DNA from: Evansella sp. LMS18 | Lineage (GTDB): Bacteria > Bacillota > Bacilli > Bacillales > Salisediminibacteriaceae | Direction of reading: 5' to 3' | DNA: 64,000 nucleotides | Assembly: GCF_024362785.1 (NCBI RefSeq) | Contig: NZ_CP093301.1 | Location: 2,852,001 to 2,916,000 of the forward strand | In this document: positions 16,121 to 25,969 of the stretch, in pieces | Layout: the number at the start of each line of letters is the position of its first letter | How positions within the stretch are numbered: position 1 is the first letter of the stretch | Made by a program: the position numbers and the translations under genes | The notes under the pieces: model-generated | What the model saw: the letters and a program-made list of their open reading frames with translations, nothing else | The model's database searches: none | What the model was told of the DNA's origin: nothing

Positions 16121-18355
16121 ATGAAAACTATGGAAACTTTGAAAGCATTTAAAGAAGGTAAATGGACAACGGAAATCGATGTCAGAGATTTTATCCAGTT
16201 GAATTATCGTCCGTATGATGGGGATGAAAGCTTCCTTACTGAAGCAAGCGATGCTACGAAAGATCTTTGGCAGAAGGTTCTTCAGCTGAGCAAGGAAGAA
16301 CGGGAACGAGGGGGAGTATACAATCTTGATACAGAAATCGTCTCCACAATAACGTCTCACGGTCCTGCTTACCTGGATCAAACGAAAGAAAAAATCGTCG
16401 GTTTTCAGACGGATGAACCGTTCAAGCGTTCCATGCAGCCATTTGGCGGTATCAGAATGGCGGCAACAGCACTTGAAACATATGGTTATGAAATTGATGA
16501 AGAAGTCGAGAAGATTTTTACGGAATTCCGTAAAACTCATAACCAGGGAGTATTTGATGCTTATACACCGGAAATGCTCCTTGCAAGAAAAGCAGGCATT
16601 ATTACCGGGCTCCCGGATGCATATGGAAGAGGACGCATTATCGGTGACTACCGAAGAGTAGCACTGTATGGTGTGGACCGCCTGATTGAAGCTAAGAAGG
16701 AAGAAAAGCTCAGCTTAAACGGCACGATGACAGAAGATGTTATCAGGCTGAGAGAAGAGGTTTCTGAGCAAATCAAAGCACTTCAGGAACTGGGAGAGCT
16801 GGGTAAAATCTATGGTTTTGACATTTCCCGCCCTGCGGAAAACGCGGTCGAAGCATTTCAGTGGCTGTACCTTGGCTATCTGGCTGCCATTAAAGAGCAA
16901 AACGGCGCGGCAATGAGCTTAGGAAGAGTTTCTACTTTCCTTGATATTTATATTGAGAAAGATCTGGAAAACGGCATAATGACAGAAGTGGAAGCACAGG
17001 AACTTGTGGATCATTTTGTTATGAAACTGCGTCTTGTGAAATTTGCCCGTACACCTGATTATAATGAATTATTCAGCGGGGACCCAACGTGGGTTACAGA
17101 AGCAATCGGCGGTGTCGGCCTTGATGGCAGACATATGGTAACAAAGAACTCCTACCGTTTTCTGCACACACTGAAGAACCTTGGCCCTGCGCCGGAACCA
17201 AACCTGACAGTACTCTGGTCTGTTGATTTACCGGAAACATTTAAAAAATACTGTGCGCAAATGTCTATTGAAACAAGTTCCATTCAATATGAGAATGATG
17301 ACATTATGAGACCGGAATTCGGTGACGACTACGGAATTGCCTGCTGTGTATCAGCAATGACAATCGGTAAACAAATGCAGTTCTTCGGAGCCAGGGCAAA
17401 TATGGGAAAAGCATTGCTCTATGCTATTAACGGCGGAGTGGATGAGAAGCAAAAAAAGAAAGTGGTGCCTGGAATTGATCCGATTACAAGTGAGTATCTC
17501 GACTATGACGAAGTCGTGGAAAAGTTCGATGTAGTCCTTGAATGGCTGGCAGAACTGTATATTAACACTCTTAACGTCATCCACTATATGCATGATAAAT
17601 ACAGCTACGAAAGAATTGAAATGGCGCTTCACGACAAAGATATCCGCCGCACCATGGCTACAGGAATCGCAGGTCTTTCAGTAACAGCTGACTCCCTGAG
17701 CGCAATTAAGCACTCCAGGGTGAGAGTGATCCGCGATGAGGACGGCCTTGCAGTGGATTATGCAATTGAAGGGGAATACCCGCAATACGGAAATGACGAC
17801 GACCGTGTAGACGAAATTGCGAAAGAACTTGTGGTGAAGTTCTCTAAAATGCTGAAACAGCACCCAACTTACCGTAACTCGGAAACTACCATGTCTATCT
17901 TAACCATTACCTCAAATGTAGTATATGGAAAGAAAACTGGTAATACACCAGACGGCAGAAAAGACGGGGAACCATTCTCCCCTGGAGCGAACCCGCTTCA
18001 CGGAAGAGATAAAAAGGGTGCACTTGCATCTCTGAACTCTGTCGCTAAGATGCCTTACGAGCATTCAGTTGACGGGATATCCAATACTTTCTCCATCGTT
18101 CCTAAGGCTCTTGGACGGGAAGAAGAAGTGCGTAAAGCGAACCTGGCAGCTATCCTGGATGGATATATGGAAAAAGAAGGCCATCACTTAAATATCAACG
18201 TATTTGACCGTGAGACACTTCTTGATGCGATGGAGCATCCGGAAGAGTATCCTCAGCTTACTATCAGAGTTTCCGGGTACGCAGTTAACTTCATTAAGCT
18301 TACCAGGGAGCAGCAAATCGATGTTATTAACCGTACTTTCCACGAAAGTATGTAA
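16121..18355 (+). CDS. pflB: formate C-acetyltransferase (pyruvate formate-lyase)
   Basis: A 744-residue glycyl-radical enzyme that splits pyruvate with CoA into acetyl-CoA and formate without oxygen. The two catalytic cysteines lie in GIACCVSAM (Cys408-Cys409). The radical glycine is Gly719 in RVSGYAVNF, close to the C-terminus. The length is normal. A GACGGAGGGG site precedes the ATG. The activase gene follows 61 bp later and a formate/oxalate-type carrier after that, so the three form a fermentative unit. A TTGTGA-type half-site lies about 90 bp upstream but is too weak to call FNR or Rex control. Confidence 0.97.
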   Translation: MKTMETLKAFKEGKWTTEIDVRDFIQLNYRPYDGDESFLTEASDATKDLWQKVLQLSKEERERGGVYNLDTEIVSTITSHGPAYLDQTKEKIVGFQTDEPFKRSMQPFGGIRMAATALETYGYEIDEEVEKIFTEFRKTHNQGVFDAYTPEMLLARKAGIITGLPDAYGRGRIIGDYRRVALYGVDRLIEAKKEEKLSLNGTMTEDVIRLREEVSEQIKALQELGELGKIYGFDISRPAENAVEAFQWLYLGYLAAIKEQNGAAMSLGRVSTFLDIYIEKDLENGIMTEVEAQELVDHFVMKLRLVKFARTPDYNELFSGDPTWVTEAIGGVGLDGRHMVTKNSYRFLHTLKNLGPAPEPNLTVLWSVDLPETFKKYCAQMSIETSSIQYENDDIMRPEFGDDYGIACCVSAMTIGKQMQFFGARANMGKALLYAINGGVDEKQKKKVVPGIDPITSEYLDYDEVVEKFDVVLEWLAELYINTLNVIHYMHDKYSYERIEMALHDKDIRRTMATGIAGLSVTADSLSAIKHSRVRVIRDEDGLAVDYAIEGEYPQYGNDDDRVDEIAKELVVKFSKMLKQHPTYRNSETTMSILTITSNVVYGKKTGNTPDGRKDGEPFSPGANPLHGRDKKGALASLNSVAKMPYEHSVDGISNTFSIVPKALGREEEVRKANLAAILDGYMEKEGHHLNINVFDRETLLDAMEHPEEYPQLTIRVSGYAVNFIKLTREQQIDVINRTFHESM

Positions 18356-18365
18356 CTATTAAAGT

Positions 18366-18403
18366 CAGGGGGGAGCCTGGATAACTGGTTCCCCTCCTGT
18401 TTT
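18366..18403 (+). promoter_or_regulatory. pflB-pflA intercistronic stem-loop
   Basis: CAGGGGGGAGCC (18366-18377) pairs with GGTTCCCCTCCTG (18387-18399) with one bulge and a G-U pair; TTTT follows and then the pflA ribosome site. It may act as a partial terminator or RNA-stability element that lowers activase relative to PFL. Confidence 0.6.
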
Positions 18404-18416
18404 GGAGGTAATTACT

Positions 18417-19148
18417 ATGGAAGGCAGAATACATTCAGTTGAGACATCAGGAATGGTTGATGGACCGGGAATACGTTATGTGATCTTTACCCAGGGGTGC
18501 CTGCTTCGATGCCAGTACTGCCATAACCCTGATACATGGGACCGTAAAAAGGGAAATGCCGTAACAGTGGAATCTCTTATAGAGGATATTAAAAAGTATC
18601 TCCCTTATATGAAACATTCAGGGGGAGGAGTGACAGTAAGCGGCGGTGAACCTCTGCTGCAGCTGGACTTCCTGTATGAGCTTTTTAAGGAGTGCAAGAA
18701 GCTCGGTATCCACACAACTATCGACAGTTCCGGCGGATGTTATTCTGTGAATCCCACTTTCCAGAAAAAATTGAAGCAGGTTCTTGAAGTAACCGACCTC
18801 TTCCTCCTCGACCTGAAGCATGCGGACGAAGAAAAGCACAAGACGCTGACTGGAGTGACAAACAAGCATATTAAAGAGTTTGCCAGCCTTCTTAGCAAAG
18901 AAGATGTTCCTGTATGGATCCGGCACGTACTTGTACCGGGCTATACAGATGATGAGCAGGATTTAAGGAAGCTGGGTGAATTTATCGGGGATCTTGATAA
19001 TGTGGAAAAAATTGAGGTGCTCCCATATCACAAAATGGGCGTTTACAAGTGGAGGGAACTGGGACTTCAGTATGAGCTTGAAAACGTTAATTCCCCATCG
19101 GAAGAAGAGGTAATGAAAGCAAGACAGCTGCTTACAGCTGCGTATTAA
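18417..19148 (+). CDS. pflA: pyruvate formate-lyase activating enzyme (radical SAM)
   Basis: A 243-residue radical SAM enzyme that installs the glycyl radical on PFL. The cluster-binding motif C-x3-C-x2-C is CLLRCQYC near residue 29. The SAM-binding GGE motif is VSGGEPLLQ near residue 78. The gene starts at ATG 18417 behind TTTGGAGGT; an in-frame TTG at 18402 overlaps that site and is rejected. It follows pflB and the stem-loop above. Confidence 0.96.
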   Translation: MEGRIHSVETSGMVDGPGIRYVIFTQGCLLRCQYCHNPDTWDRKKGNAVTVESLIEDIKKYLPYMKHSGGGVTVSGGEPLLQLDFLYELFKECKKLGIHTTIDSSGGCYSVNPTFQKKLKQVLEVTDLFLLDLKHADEEKHKTLTGVTNKHIKEFASLLSKEDVPVWIRHVLVPGYTDDEQDLRKLGEFIGDLDNVEKIEVLPYHKMGVYKWRELGLQYELENVNSPSEEEVMKARQLLTAAY

Positions 19149-19212
19149 GGAACAACGATAATATAATCAGGGAGCTTCTTCTCGGACGCAGAAGTTCCGT
19201 GAGGAGATGACC

Positions 19213-20472
19213 ATGATGAAAAAAGAAAAAAACAGGTGGCTTATCGCATTGTCCGCTGTAGCAATCCATTTATCGATTGGTTCCGCGTATGCCTATAGTG
19301 TGTATACGAATCCAATTAACGAGTTAGCCGGCTGGAGTTCTACCCAGATCACAATGGCTTTTACAATAGCCATTGTATTTCTGGGGCTTTCCGCTGCCGT
19401 TTTTGGCAGGTTTGTTGAAAAGAAGGGCCCAAGGAAATCAGCAATTCTTGCAGCCGTGCTGTTCAGTTCCGGACAGATAGGCGCAGGGGTCGCTGTCTTA
19501 ATTGAATCACTCCTATTATTCTGGATTATGTACGGCGTTGTTGGGGGCATGGGATTAGGAATCGGGTATATCGCACCTGTATCAACGTTAGTTAAATGGT
19601 TCCCTGACAGAAGAGGGCTGGCAACTGGGATGGCGGTTTTCGGTTTTGGGGCAGGGGCGTTGATAACAAGCCCTGTGGCGGCTGAATTAATAAGCATTAC
19701 AGGAGTTTCAAATACTTTCTTTATTCTTGGAACGTTTTATTTTCTGCTGATGATACTTGGGGCTTCTTATATTGCCAGACCTCCTCAAGGATGGATGCCT
19801 GCTGGAATGAAGAGGGCTTCCAGTCCTGTGAAAGACCGGGTCAAGGAAGACCTTGCTCAGCTTACAGCGAATGAGGCTGTGAAGACAAAGCGTTTCTGGC
19901 TGCTTTGGGTCATGATGTTTATAAATATAAGTGCGGGAATCATGATTATATCTGTTGCTTCCCCAATGGCCCAGGAAATGGCTGGCCTCAGTGTCGCCGC
20001 AGCCGCCTCAATGGTCGGTATTATGGGTATCTTTAACGGTGCCGGACGAATTGGCTGGGCAGGGATATCCGATTATATTGGGAGGCCTGCTGTTTTCTCA
20101 GTCTTCTTCATTATTCAGATTATCGCTTTTCTCGTTCTGCCTTTTATCACACACCCAGTATTATTTCCTTTAGTAATTATTGTGGTAATGACATGTTATG
20201 GCGGAGGTTTTGCCTCTTTGCCGGCCTTTATCGGCGATATGTTCGGGACAAAGCAACTGGGGGCTATCCACGGCTATATTTTAACAGCGTGGTCCATGGC
20301 GGGAGTAATGGGGCCGATAGCTGTTTCAAGTTTAAAAGAAATCTCAGGGAGCTACACCCCAACATTTTATTTATTTACTGCCCTTCTCATAATCGCTTTC
20401 ATTGTTTCCTTGATAACAGCACGGGATGTTAAGAAAATACGGGAAAACAATAAGCAAAATTCAGCAGCCTGA
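19213..20472 (+). CDS. OFA-family MFS transporter (oxalate/formate antiporter-like)
   Basis: About 419 residues with 12 predicted membrane segments and a central loop near residues 195-225. The start region matches OFA-family carriers (RWLIALSAVAIHLSIGSAYAYSVY). The MFS loop motif appears as RFVEKKGPRKSA after TM2. It lies 64 bp after pflA, so export or exchange of formate or another carboxylate from the PFL pathway is likely. That is a context-based inference. ATG 19213 is preferred over 19207 because GAGGAG ends at 19206. Confidence 0.86.
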   Translation: MMKKEKNRWLIALSAVAIHLSIGSAYAYSVYTNPINELAGWSSTQITMAFTIAIVFLGLSAAVFGRFVEKKGPRKSAILAAVLFSSGQIGAGVAVLIESLLLFWIMYGVVGGMGLGIGYIAPVSTLVKWFPDRRGLATGMAVFGFGAGALITSPVAAELISITGVSNTFFILGTFYFLLMILGASYIARPPQGWMPAGMKRASSPVKDRVKEDLAQLTANEAVKTKRFWLLWVMMFINISAGIMIISVASPMAQEMAGLSVAAAASMVGIMGIFNGAGRIGWAGISDYIGRPAVFSVFFIIQIIAFLVLPFITHPVLFPLVIIVVMTCYGGGFASLPAFIGDMFGTKQLGAIHGYILTAWSMAGVMGPIAVSSLKEISGSYTPTFYLFTALLIIAFIVSLITARDVKKIRENNKQNSAA

Positions 20473-20495
20473 ACTTCACTGGCAGTCTGCGAAGC

Positions 20496-20526
20496 TGGAG
20501 CTCGTTAAGACGGGCTCTTTTTTTAC
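20496..20526 (+). terminator. terminator of the pfl-OFA unit
   Basis: GAGCTCG / CGGGCTC stem (one G-U pair) followed by seven T residues. Confidence 0.8.
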
Positions 20527-20603
20527 ATTATACGAAGTATATTTGCTTAAATGTGAGGGTTCAGATTAAGCACCTATTCCGATCTGAAAAATAGAAGGAG
20601 CGA

Positions 20604-21047
20604 GGGAACGAAAGAGTGCTATTCGTTCCCAGAGGAGGCGGCATCCTTGGAGTGAGGGAACGAATGAGGCCTTTTCGTTCCCAGAGGAGGCGGCATCCTT
20701 GGAGCGAGGGAACGAAAGAGTGCTATTCGTTCCCAGAGGAGGCGGCATCCTTGGAGCGAGGGAACGAAAGAGTGCTATTCGTTCCCAGAGGAGGCGGCAT
20801 CCCTGGAGCGAGGGAACGAATGAGGCCTTTTCATTCCCAGAGGAGGCGGCATCCTTGGAGCGAGGGAACGAAAGAGTGCTATTCGTTCCTAGAGGAGGCG
20901 GCATCCTTGGAGCGAGGGAACGAAAGAGTGCTATTCGTTCCCAGAGGAGGCGGCATCCTTGGAGCGAGGGAACGAAAGAGTGCTATTCGTTCCCAGAGGG
21001 GTCGGCATCCTTGGAGCGAGGGAACGAATGAGACCTTTTCGTTCCCC
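20604..21047. repeat. 52-bp tandem hairpin array A, nine units
   Basis: Units start at 20604, 20656, 20708, 20760, 20812, 20864, 20916, 20968 and 21020, with an exact 52-bp step. Each unit has arms GGGAACGA and TCGTTCCC around an 11-base loop, then a 25-base purine-rich linker (AGAGGAGGCGGCATCCTTGG and on). Two loop types occur: AAGAGTGCTAT in six units and ATGAGGCCTTT-like in three, in the order A-B-A-A-B-A-A-A-B. 52 is not a multiple of three and both strands are open, so this is not coding. A second array with the same period lies at 58933. Confidence 0.9.
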
Positions 21048-21139
21048 GCGGGAGCCTCTCCCTCGAATAAAATCCAGCTTAATTATAGTGAATTGTATTT
21101 AAAATAACTCAATAGATGAAGAGATTCCGCCTATTGATT

Positions 21140-21572
21140 CGAAGTACCTTTGTTAAAGGCTCTGTTAAACTTTGTTGTTGATTTTCGCTACAGGAAGCTC
21201 GCTTGCCTCGGGCATTGCTTCAAAGAGCGTTACTTCTCCGAAAACGCGTCGATTTGTTTCGACGGATATTCTGCGAAGCTAAGCTGGCAGAGGAAGAAAC
21301 AGCTACCCTATGTAGAGACTTCTGTCTCTTCCTCTTAGAGCATCACTTCGAAGCTGCTTGCGTCGAGACAACTCGCAGTGTTTTCACGAAGCTTTGCTCG
21401 TAGCTAATGCTATTCCCGAAAGCGTCTCGCCTCCTGTGTCTCTTTCTCTACAAGCATCCCTTGGAAGTGTATACGTCGAGACAACTCGCAGTTTTCCAAG
21501 ATGTTATGCTCGTCGCTACAATCAACACAGTATAAAAAATCAACATCGGCCTTTAACATAGCCTTGGTAAAA
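21140..21572. repeat. degenerate element with inverted ends (MITE-like)
   Basis: The left end reads AAGGCTCTGTTAAACTTTG then GTTGATT; the right end, read on the minus strand, has AAGGCTATGTTAAAGGCCGA then TGTTGATT. Between them are two partial copies of GTCGAGACAACTCGCAGT (21363 and 21477). No transposase is present. No coding gene is supported from 20473 to 21782. Confidence 0.5.
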
Positions 21573-21782
21573 GAATATTCCCCTCTCTCTTCACAACTCT
21601 CATATTTACTGCAACGGCTGCTAAATATTTCGTACAACATATATAGATAGAAGTTCTCTATCCCAACCATTTTTTCTTGTTTACACAGATTTACCGCCAT
21701 AACAAAACGTAAATGTTTTCAATCTTTAAATAAAGCCGGTAAAATTAAGGGGGTAACAATATAAGGTCAGGGGAGACGTTTT

Positions 21783-22229
21783 ATGGAGTGGAAGTTAAAG
21801 AAGTTTGAAGAGTTTACAGCAGATGAGCTTTATCGTGTTTTAAAACAGCGAGTGGATGTATTTGTGGTGGAGCAGGATTGCCCATATCCGGAGCTGGATG
21901 ATCATGACAGAAATGCGTATCACCTTTTTAAAGTAGTAAATGGCGAAATAGCCGCCTATTCACGATTGCTTCCGAGAGGAACGGTATATGAGGAGGCGTC
22001 TATAGGAAGGGTTCTTGTAAACAAAGAGTTCAGGAAACAGGGTTTAGGAAGGGAACTATTGGAGAGGTCCATGGACTTTCTCCAGAATGAGCTGGAAGAG
22101 AATAAAATAAAACTTCAGGCTCAGGAATATTTACGGGATTTTTATGCATCCTTTGGCTTCAAGCCTGTTTCAGAAGTCTATCTTGAAGACGGTATTCCTC
22201 ATGTTGATATGATTTACACAAAACAATAA
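21783..22229 (+). CDS. GNAT acetyltransferase, ElaA-like
   Basis: A 148-residue single-domain GNAT protein. The N-terminal LKQRVDVFVVEQDCPYPELDDHD pattern is typical of ElaA-type proteins. The acetyl-CoA loop is RVLVNKEFRKQGLGRELL near residue 76 (Q/R-x-x-G-x-G/A). The C-terminus carries AQEYLRDFYASFGF. It would transfer acetyl from acetyl-CoA to an amine; the substrate is unknown. An FAH-family gene follows 14 bp later, probably in one transcript. Confidence 0.88.
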   Translation: MEWKLKKFEEFTADELYRVLKQRVDVFVVEQDCPYPELDDHDRNAYHLFKVVNGEIAAYSRLLPRGTVYEEASIGRVLVNKEFRKQGLGRELLERSMDFLQNELEENKIKLQAQEYLRDFYASFGFKPVSEVYLEDGIPHVDMIYTKQ

Positions 22230-22243
22230 AAGGAAGTGGCGTG

Positions 22244-22867
22244 ATGGAGGAAATGAAAAATATTTTTTGTGTAGGAAGAAATTATGCAAACCATGCAAAA
22301 GAGCTTGGCAACGAAGTTCCCGATGAACCGATTTTATTTTCAAAGCCGACTCATTCCCTGGCCAGCGCAGATGGTTCAAGTATTGTGTTTCCGGCAGGCA
22401 GAGGGGAAATACATCATGAACTGGAGATCGTCCTCTACATAGAAGAAGAAATACCTGAGGAGTTTGAAGTGACTGACGTCGTTAAAAAAATGGCGCTCGG
22501 AATAGATTTCACACTGAGAGATGAACAGTCCGAACTGAAGAAAAAAGGCCAGCCATGGCTGAAAGCAAAGGGATTCAGGAATTCCGCAATCGTTACGGAT
22601 TTTTGGGAATTTCCTGGTGAACAACAAATGAAAGAGACTGAATTTTCCTTAATTAAAAACGGGGATATTGTTCAAAAAGGCACCATAAAGGATATGATGT
22701 TTGGCTTTAAAGATATTATTAACTACTGCAACGACTATTTCAGCCTTAAAAAAGGAGATGTTATTTTTACGGGAACGCCTGAGGGAGTTGGACCTATCCA
22801 AGACAAAGATGAATTGAAACTTGTCTGGGGCAATGAAGAAAAGGGCTCTTTTCGCGTTAAAATGTAA
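22244..22867 (+). CDS. fumarylacetoacetate hydrolase family protein
   Basis: A 207-residue FAH-fold protein, short like acylpyruvase and oxaloacetate decarboxylase members. The N-terminal CVGRNYANHAKELGN and the metal-binding Glu residues in EIHHELEIVLYI (near residue 48-58) are present, as is the C-terminal FTGTPEGVGPI segment. It would cleave or decarboxylate a beta-diketo or oxo-acid with a divalent metal. ATG 22244 has AGGAAG at 7 bases; GTG 22241 is the alternative. Confidence 0.87.
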   Translation: MEEMKNIFCVGRNYANHAKELGNEVPDEPILFSKPTHSLASADGSSIVFPAGRGEIHHELEIVLYIEEEIPEEFEVTDVVKKMALGIDFTLRDEQSELKKKGQPWLKAKGFRNSAIVTDFWEFPGEQQMKETEFSLIKNGDIVQKGTIKDMMFGFKDIINYCNDYFSLKKGDVIFTGTPEGVGPIQDKDELKLVWGNEEKGSFRVKM

Positions 22868-22971
22868 ATTAACTTCCGGATTGATAAGGGGTTCCTTCGC
22901 TGCTGCAGTGAATTAGAGCCTCTTTTCCAATAGTTGTTCAAATCCGCTGTATAAAAGAAAGGATGATAGAA

Positions 22972-23757
22972 ATGGATCTAGGACTGAAAGGGAAGAGTGT
23001 GCTCGTACTTGCTTCAAGTAAAGGTCTTGGCAAAGCTTCCGCTGAATTGTATGCAAAAGCTGGAGCAAACGTGATGATTACAAGCAGGACAGAAGAAAAC
23101 CTGGTAAAAGCTGCTGAGGACATAAAAAAGCATGCTGAAGGGAAAGTCACCTGGAAGTGCTGTGATGTTTCAAAACCAGCTGAACTGGAAAGTCTTATTG
23201 AAAGCACCGTTCAGGAGTTTGGGGGGATCGATGTTCTGGTTAACAATGCAGGGGGGCCGCCACCGGGAACATTTGAGGAACTGGCTGATGAAGAATGGGA
23301 ATTAGCTTTCCAGCAAAATTTGATGAGTATCGCCCGTACAGTGCGGTTTGCACTTCCTTATCTCAAAGAATCCAGGGGAAAAATAATTAATATTACTTCT
23401 ATCTCTATGAAAGAGCCGGTGGACGGACTGCTTCTCTCCAATGTTTTCAGGATGGGGGCAGCAGGCCTGGCAAAAACTTTATCAAAGGAACTGGCTCAGT
23501 ACGGTATTTTAGTAAATACGATTGGTCCCGGGAGAATAGCGACGGAAAGGCTTGTGGAACTTGATGGGAAACGGGCTGAGAGGTTAAATACAAACCCGGA
23601 GGAAGTCAGAAAGGAAACAGAGGCTGGTATACCCCTGGGCAGGTATGGTAAACCAGAGGAATTTGCCAGTACTGTGTTATTTCTTGGTTCATCGTTGAAC
23701 ACTTATATTACCGGGCAGATGTTCCTGGTGGACGGAGGAATGTCGAAAGCATACTAG
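22972..23757 (+). CDS. SDR family oxidoreductase (3-oxoacyl-ACP-reductase-like)
   Basis: About 261 residues from ATG 22972, with AAAGGATG upstream. The cofactor motif is VLASSKGLGKA rather than the usual TGxxxGxG, NNAGGPPPG lies near residue 88, and the catalytic region ITSISMKEPVDGLLLSN lacks the usual Tyr-x-x-x-Lys: the Tyr position appears to be within NVFRMG. This atypical active site is seen in the YpmD/GluDH-like SDR subgroup; activity should not be assumed. IGPGRIATERL and the C-terminal YITGQMFLVDGGMSKAY are typical. It follows the FAH gene by ~100 bp. Confidence 0.85.
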   Translation: MDLGLKGKSVLVLASSKGLGKASAELYAKAGANVMITSRTEENLVKAAEDIKKHAEGKVTWKCCDVSKPAELESLIESTVQEFGGIDVLVNNAGGPPPGTFEELADEEWELAFQQNLMSIARTVRFALPYLKESRGKIINITSISMKEPVDGLLLSNVFRMGAAGLAKTLSKELAQYGILVNTIGPGRIATERLVELDGKRAERLNTNPEEVRKETEAGIPLGRYGKPEEFASTVLFLGSSLNTYITGQMFLVDGGMSKAY

Positions 23758-23811
23758 GTCGGCATCTGGGAGTTTGCAGCTATCCATATATGTCCGAAAA
23801 GGAGTGTAAGC

Positions 23812-24123
23812 GTGGAAAAGGCAGTTTCCGTTGAGGAAATAAGAAGCATCGTAAAAGCGGAAGAAAAAGTCCTCTTGCTCATAAAGACAAGCAATTGTAC
23901 TGTTTGTACTGCTGTTGAACAGCAGCTTAATGAATTTCTTCATGAAAGAATAGGCTTAAAAGCAATTAAGATTAACATCAAGGATGACCAGAAAGTTTCC
24001 GGTGAATATATGGTACTGACAGCTCCTGCTGTTATTCTTTTTTTCCAAGGAAAGGAAATATGGAGAGGCGCGAGATTTATCAGTTTTTCAGAGCTGGAGC
24101 AGGTGCTTTTGAAGCTGAATTGA
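23812..24123 (+). CDS. thioredoxin-like protein
   Basis: A 103-residue thioredoxin-fold protein that starts with GTG behind AAAAGGAG. The redox site is NCTVC near residue 32, so spacing is C-x-x-C, and the cis-Pro region is VLTAPAVILFF near residue 68. It resembles the YtpP-type small thioredoxins. No signal peptide is seen, so a cytoplasmic reductase role is likely. Confidence 0.82.
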   Translation: MEKAVSVEEIRSIVKAEEKVLLLIKTSNCTVCTAVEQQLNEFLHERIGLKAIKINIKDDQKVSGEYMVLTAPAVILFFQGKEIWRGARFISFSELEQVLLKLN

Positions 24124-24301
24124 GCGTCTGTATAAGCAACTCCTGTTCTCTGAGCCTTTGCGCTAAGGTTTGTTTTTCTAAAAGCGGGGGTATTGAATTC
24201 ACAAGGACAAAAAACGAAACAGCTGTATGAGTATCCACTGAAAAGAAAACGGCACTGCGTGATAAAAGTTCTTGGGAATTCTTGAATTAGGAGGGGTTGC
24301 T

Positions 24302-24463
24302 TTGATTTTTGGTCCTTTAGTATTTGCAATGTTTATACTGGCGATGATTTTTATCATCTTTGATTTATTCGGATGGCTGGCATGGATTTTACTGGCTGCT
24401 GCAATTGTCGGGCTGATTATAAAGTTCTCCAGAAAAGGAAAGGAAGCCAGCAGTGAAAGTTAG
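24302..24463 (+). CDS. small two-helix membrane protein
   Basis: A 53-residue hydrophobic protein from TTG 24302, chosen because AGGAGGGG lies just upstream; a longer TTG frame from 24272 reads across that site. Two membrane helices are evident (FGPLVFAMFILAMIFIIF and LAWILLAAAIVGLII) followed by a basic tail KFSRKGKEASSES. No family recognised. Confidence 0.6.
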   Translation: MIFGPLVFAMFILAMIFIIFDLFGWLAWILLAAAIVGLIIKFSRKGKEASSES

Positions 24464-24529
24464 CCGGTGAAGTTAAGCTGGCCTGCGATAAGCAGCCAGA
24501 ACTTATTAAAGCATATAAAACAAGCTGAA

Positions 24530-24566
24530 GTTCAAATGGAAACTTCAGCTTGTTTTTAGTTTAAGG
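24530..24566. terminator. bidirectional terminator
   Basis: CAAGCTGAAGTT / AACTTCAGCTTG with T residues on both sides. It serves the small membrane gene and the minus-strand mreBH. Confidence 0.85.
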
Positions 24567-24595
24567 GGTATATTTCCCCCGAGAAACTATCATTT

Positions 24596-25603
24596 TTATT
24601 TAGTAGCTTTTTGCAGCTTGTGAATGATATTTAAAGATCGTCCTGTACCTATAGCAACTGATTCAAGAGGACTTGGAGCTATATGGACAGGCACATCAAT
24701 TTCTTCGGCAATCCATTCCTGAATGCCGTTAAGCAGCGCTCCTCCTCCTGTAAGAATGACTCCACGGTCCACTATATCTCCGCTTAACTCAGGAGGGCAG
24801 TCTTCCAGCGTCGTTCTGATTGTTTCCAGAATGGACAGCAATGGTTCCCTGATCGCTCCCTGGATTTCTAATGAGCTTAAAGTAATTGTTTTAGGGAGGC
24901 CGGTTACTAAATCTCTTCCCCGGATTTCCATTGTCTGCTCCTCATGGTCTATGAGCGCATAACCTATTTCCATCTTAATGTTTTCCGCTGTCCGGTAACC
25001 TATTAACAGGTTGTACTTCTTCCGTACATACTGGATGATGTCATCGTCTAACTGATCCCCTCCAAGCCTTAGGGAATGGGAAGTAACGACACCTCCGAAC
25101 GAAATAATCGCCACTTCAGTTGTGCCGCCGCCTATATCCACGACTACGTTTGCGATTGGCTCTTCTACCGGAAGGTCAGCACCGATTGCAGCTGCAATGG
25201 GCTCTTCAATAAGGTCGACCTGTCTGGCGCCGAAGTTCTTTACGGCATCATGAATTGCCCGGCGTTCCACCGATGTTGCACCTGATGGAGCACAGACGAC
25301 CACATTAGGTTTTCTTAAAGTTAAATTAACTGTTTTACTCACTTTTCTCATAATGTGCTTCAGCATATCAATCGTCACCTGGTAATCGGCAATTACTCCG
25401 TCTTTTAGTGGACGGATGGCAACAATATGTTCCGGAGTCTTACCCACCATGTTTTTCGCATCATTGCCAATGGCGAGCACCTGTTTTGTATTTACATCGA
25501 TAGCGACAACAGAGGGCTCATTTAAAACAATCCCTTTATTTTTCGTATATACAAGGATATTGGCAGTACCTAAATCAATCCCGATTTGAGTGTTTGAAAA
25601 CAT
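24596..25603 (-). CDS. mreBH: rod shape-determining actin homologue MreBH
   Basis: A 335-residue bacterial actin, full length. The start region [19 protein letters not shown] carries the phosphate-1 motif; the phosphate-2 region is [13 protein letters not shown] and the adenosine motif is [14 protein letters not shown] 25603 follows GGAGGAATTTAT; the upstream frame is not needed. The sequence is closer to MreBH of Bacillus than to MreB or Mbl, and the gene stands alone without mreCD, as mreBH does in B. subtilis. It would form membrane-bound filaments guiding cell-wall synthesis and autolysins. Confidence 0.92.
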   Translation of the reverse strand: MFSNTQIGIDLGTANILVYTKNKGIVLNEPSVVAIDVNTKQVLAIGNDAKNMVGKTPEHIVAIRPLKDGVIADYQVTIDMLKHIMRKVSKTVNLTLRKPNVVVCAPSGATSVERRAIHDAVKNFGARQVDLIEEPIAAAIGADLPVEEPIANVVVDIGGGTTEVAIISFGGVVTSHSLRLGGDQLDDDIIQYVRKKYNLLIGYRTAENIKMEIGYALIDHEEQTMEIRGRDLVTGLPKTITLSSLEIQGAIREPLLSILETIRTTLEDCPPELSGDIVDRGVILTGGGALLNGIQEWIAEEIDVPVHIAPSPLESVAIGTGRSLNIIHKLQKATK

Positions 25604-25782
25604 ATAAATTCCTCCAACTTTCATTCGTTTTCGTGACCATATAATAAACTTCTATATTATAAGCCAGTTTATAGGGGGAAAACCAAAGATAATTTATGGT
25701 AATTTATTCATTTGTCGTTTTCGTGAAGCTTTGTTACGCCCTGCGTTGAAATTATGTTCATAGGTGAAAAAATAAGGTTAAG

Positions 25783-25969
25783 TGAATGAATTTCATATAT
25801 AAACTTTGTAAAAAAGATGAATGTTTCTTTCGACTGCAGCATAAGACGGCGACTCTGGCGGGAAAAGCGGGAGCTGAAAATCCATTTTTGACGGCGTTCA
25901 GCCGGGAAAAATTAGTTGAAGCCGTGCCCGCAGAACGCGTCCGCCTGAAGCGTAAATCGAACAACAAAG
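25783..25969 (+). repeat. ~190-bp interspersed repeat, copy 1
   Basis: Begins TGAATGAATTTCATATATA and ends near CGAACAACAAAG. The core AATCCATTTTTGACGGCGTT and GAAGCCGTGCCCGCAGAACG matches a second copy at 49941 in the same orientation. The AAGCGGGAGCTGAAAATCC-type core resembles a repeat common in Bacillaceae intergenic DNA, from memory. The rest of the 611-bp gap 25604-26214 shows nothing else clear. Confidence 0.75.

Noticed and set aside
20604-21047. CRISPR array
   Set aside because: The whole 52-bp unit repeats, so there are no unique spacers, and no cas gene is near.
20566-21107. Long open frames on both strands across array A
   Set aside because: They are translations of a 52-bp repeat that rotates through three frames; no ribosome site and no protein-like composition.
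21150-21700. Several 60-95-residue frames
   Set aside because: They lie in the degenerate inverted-end element, overlap each other on both strands and lack ribosome sites.
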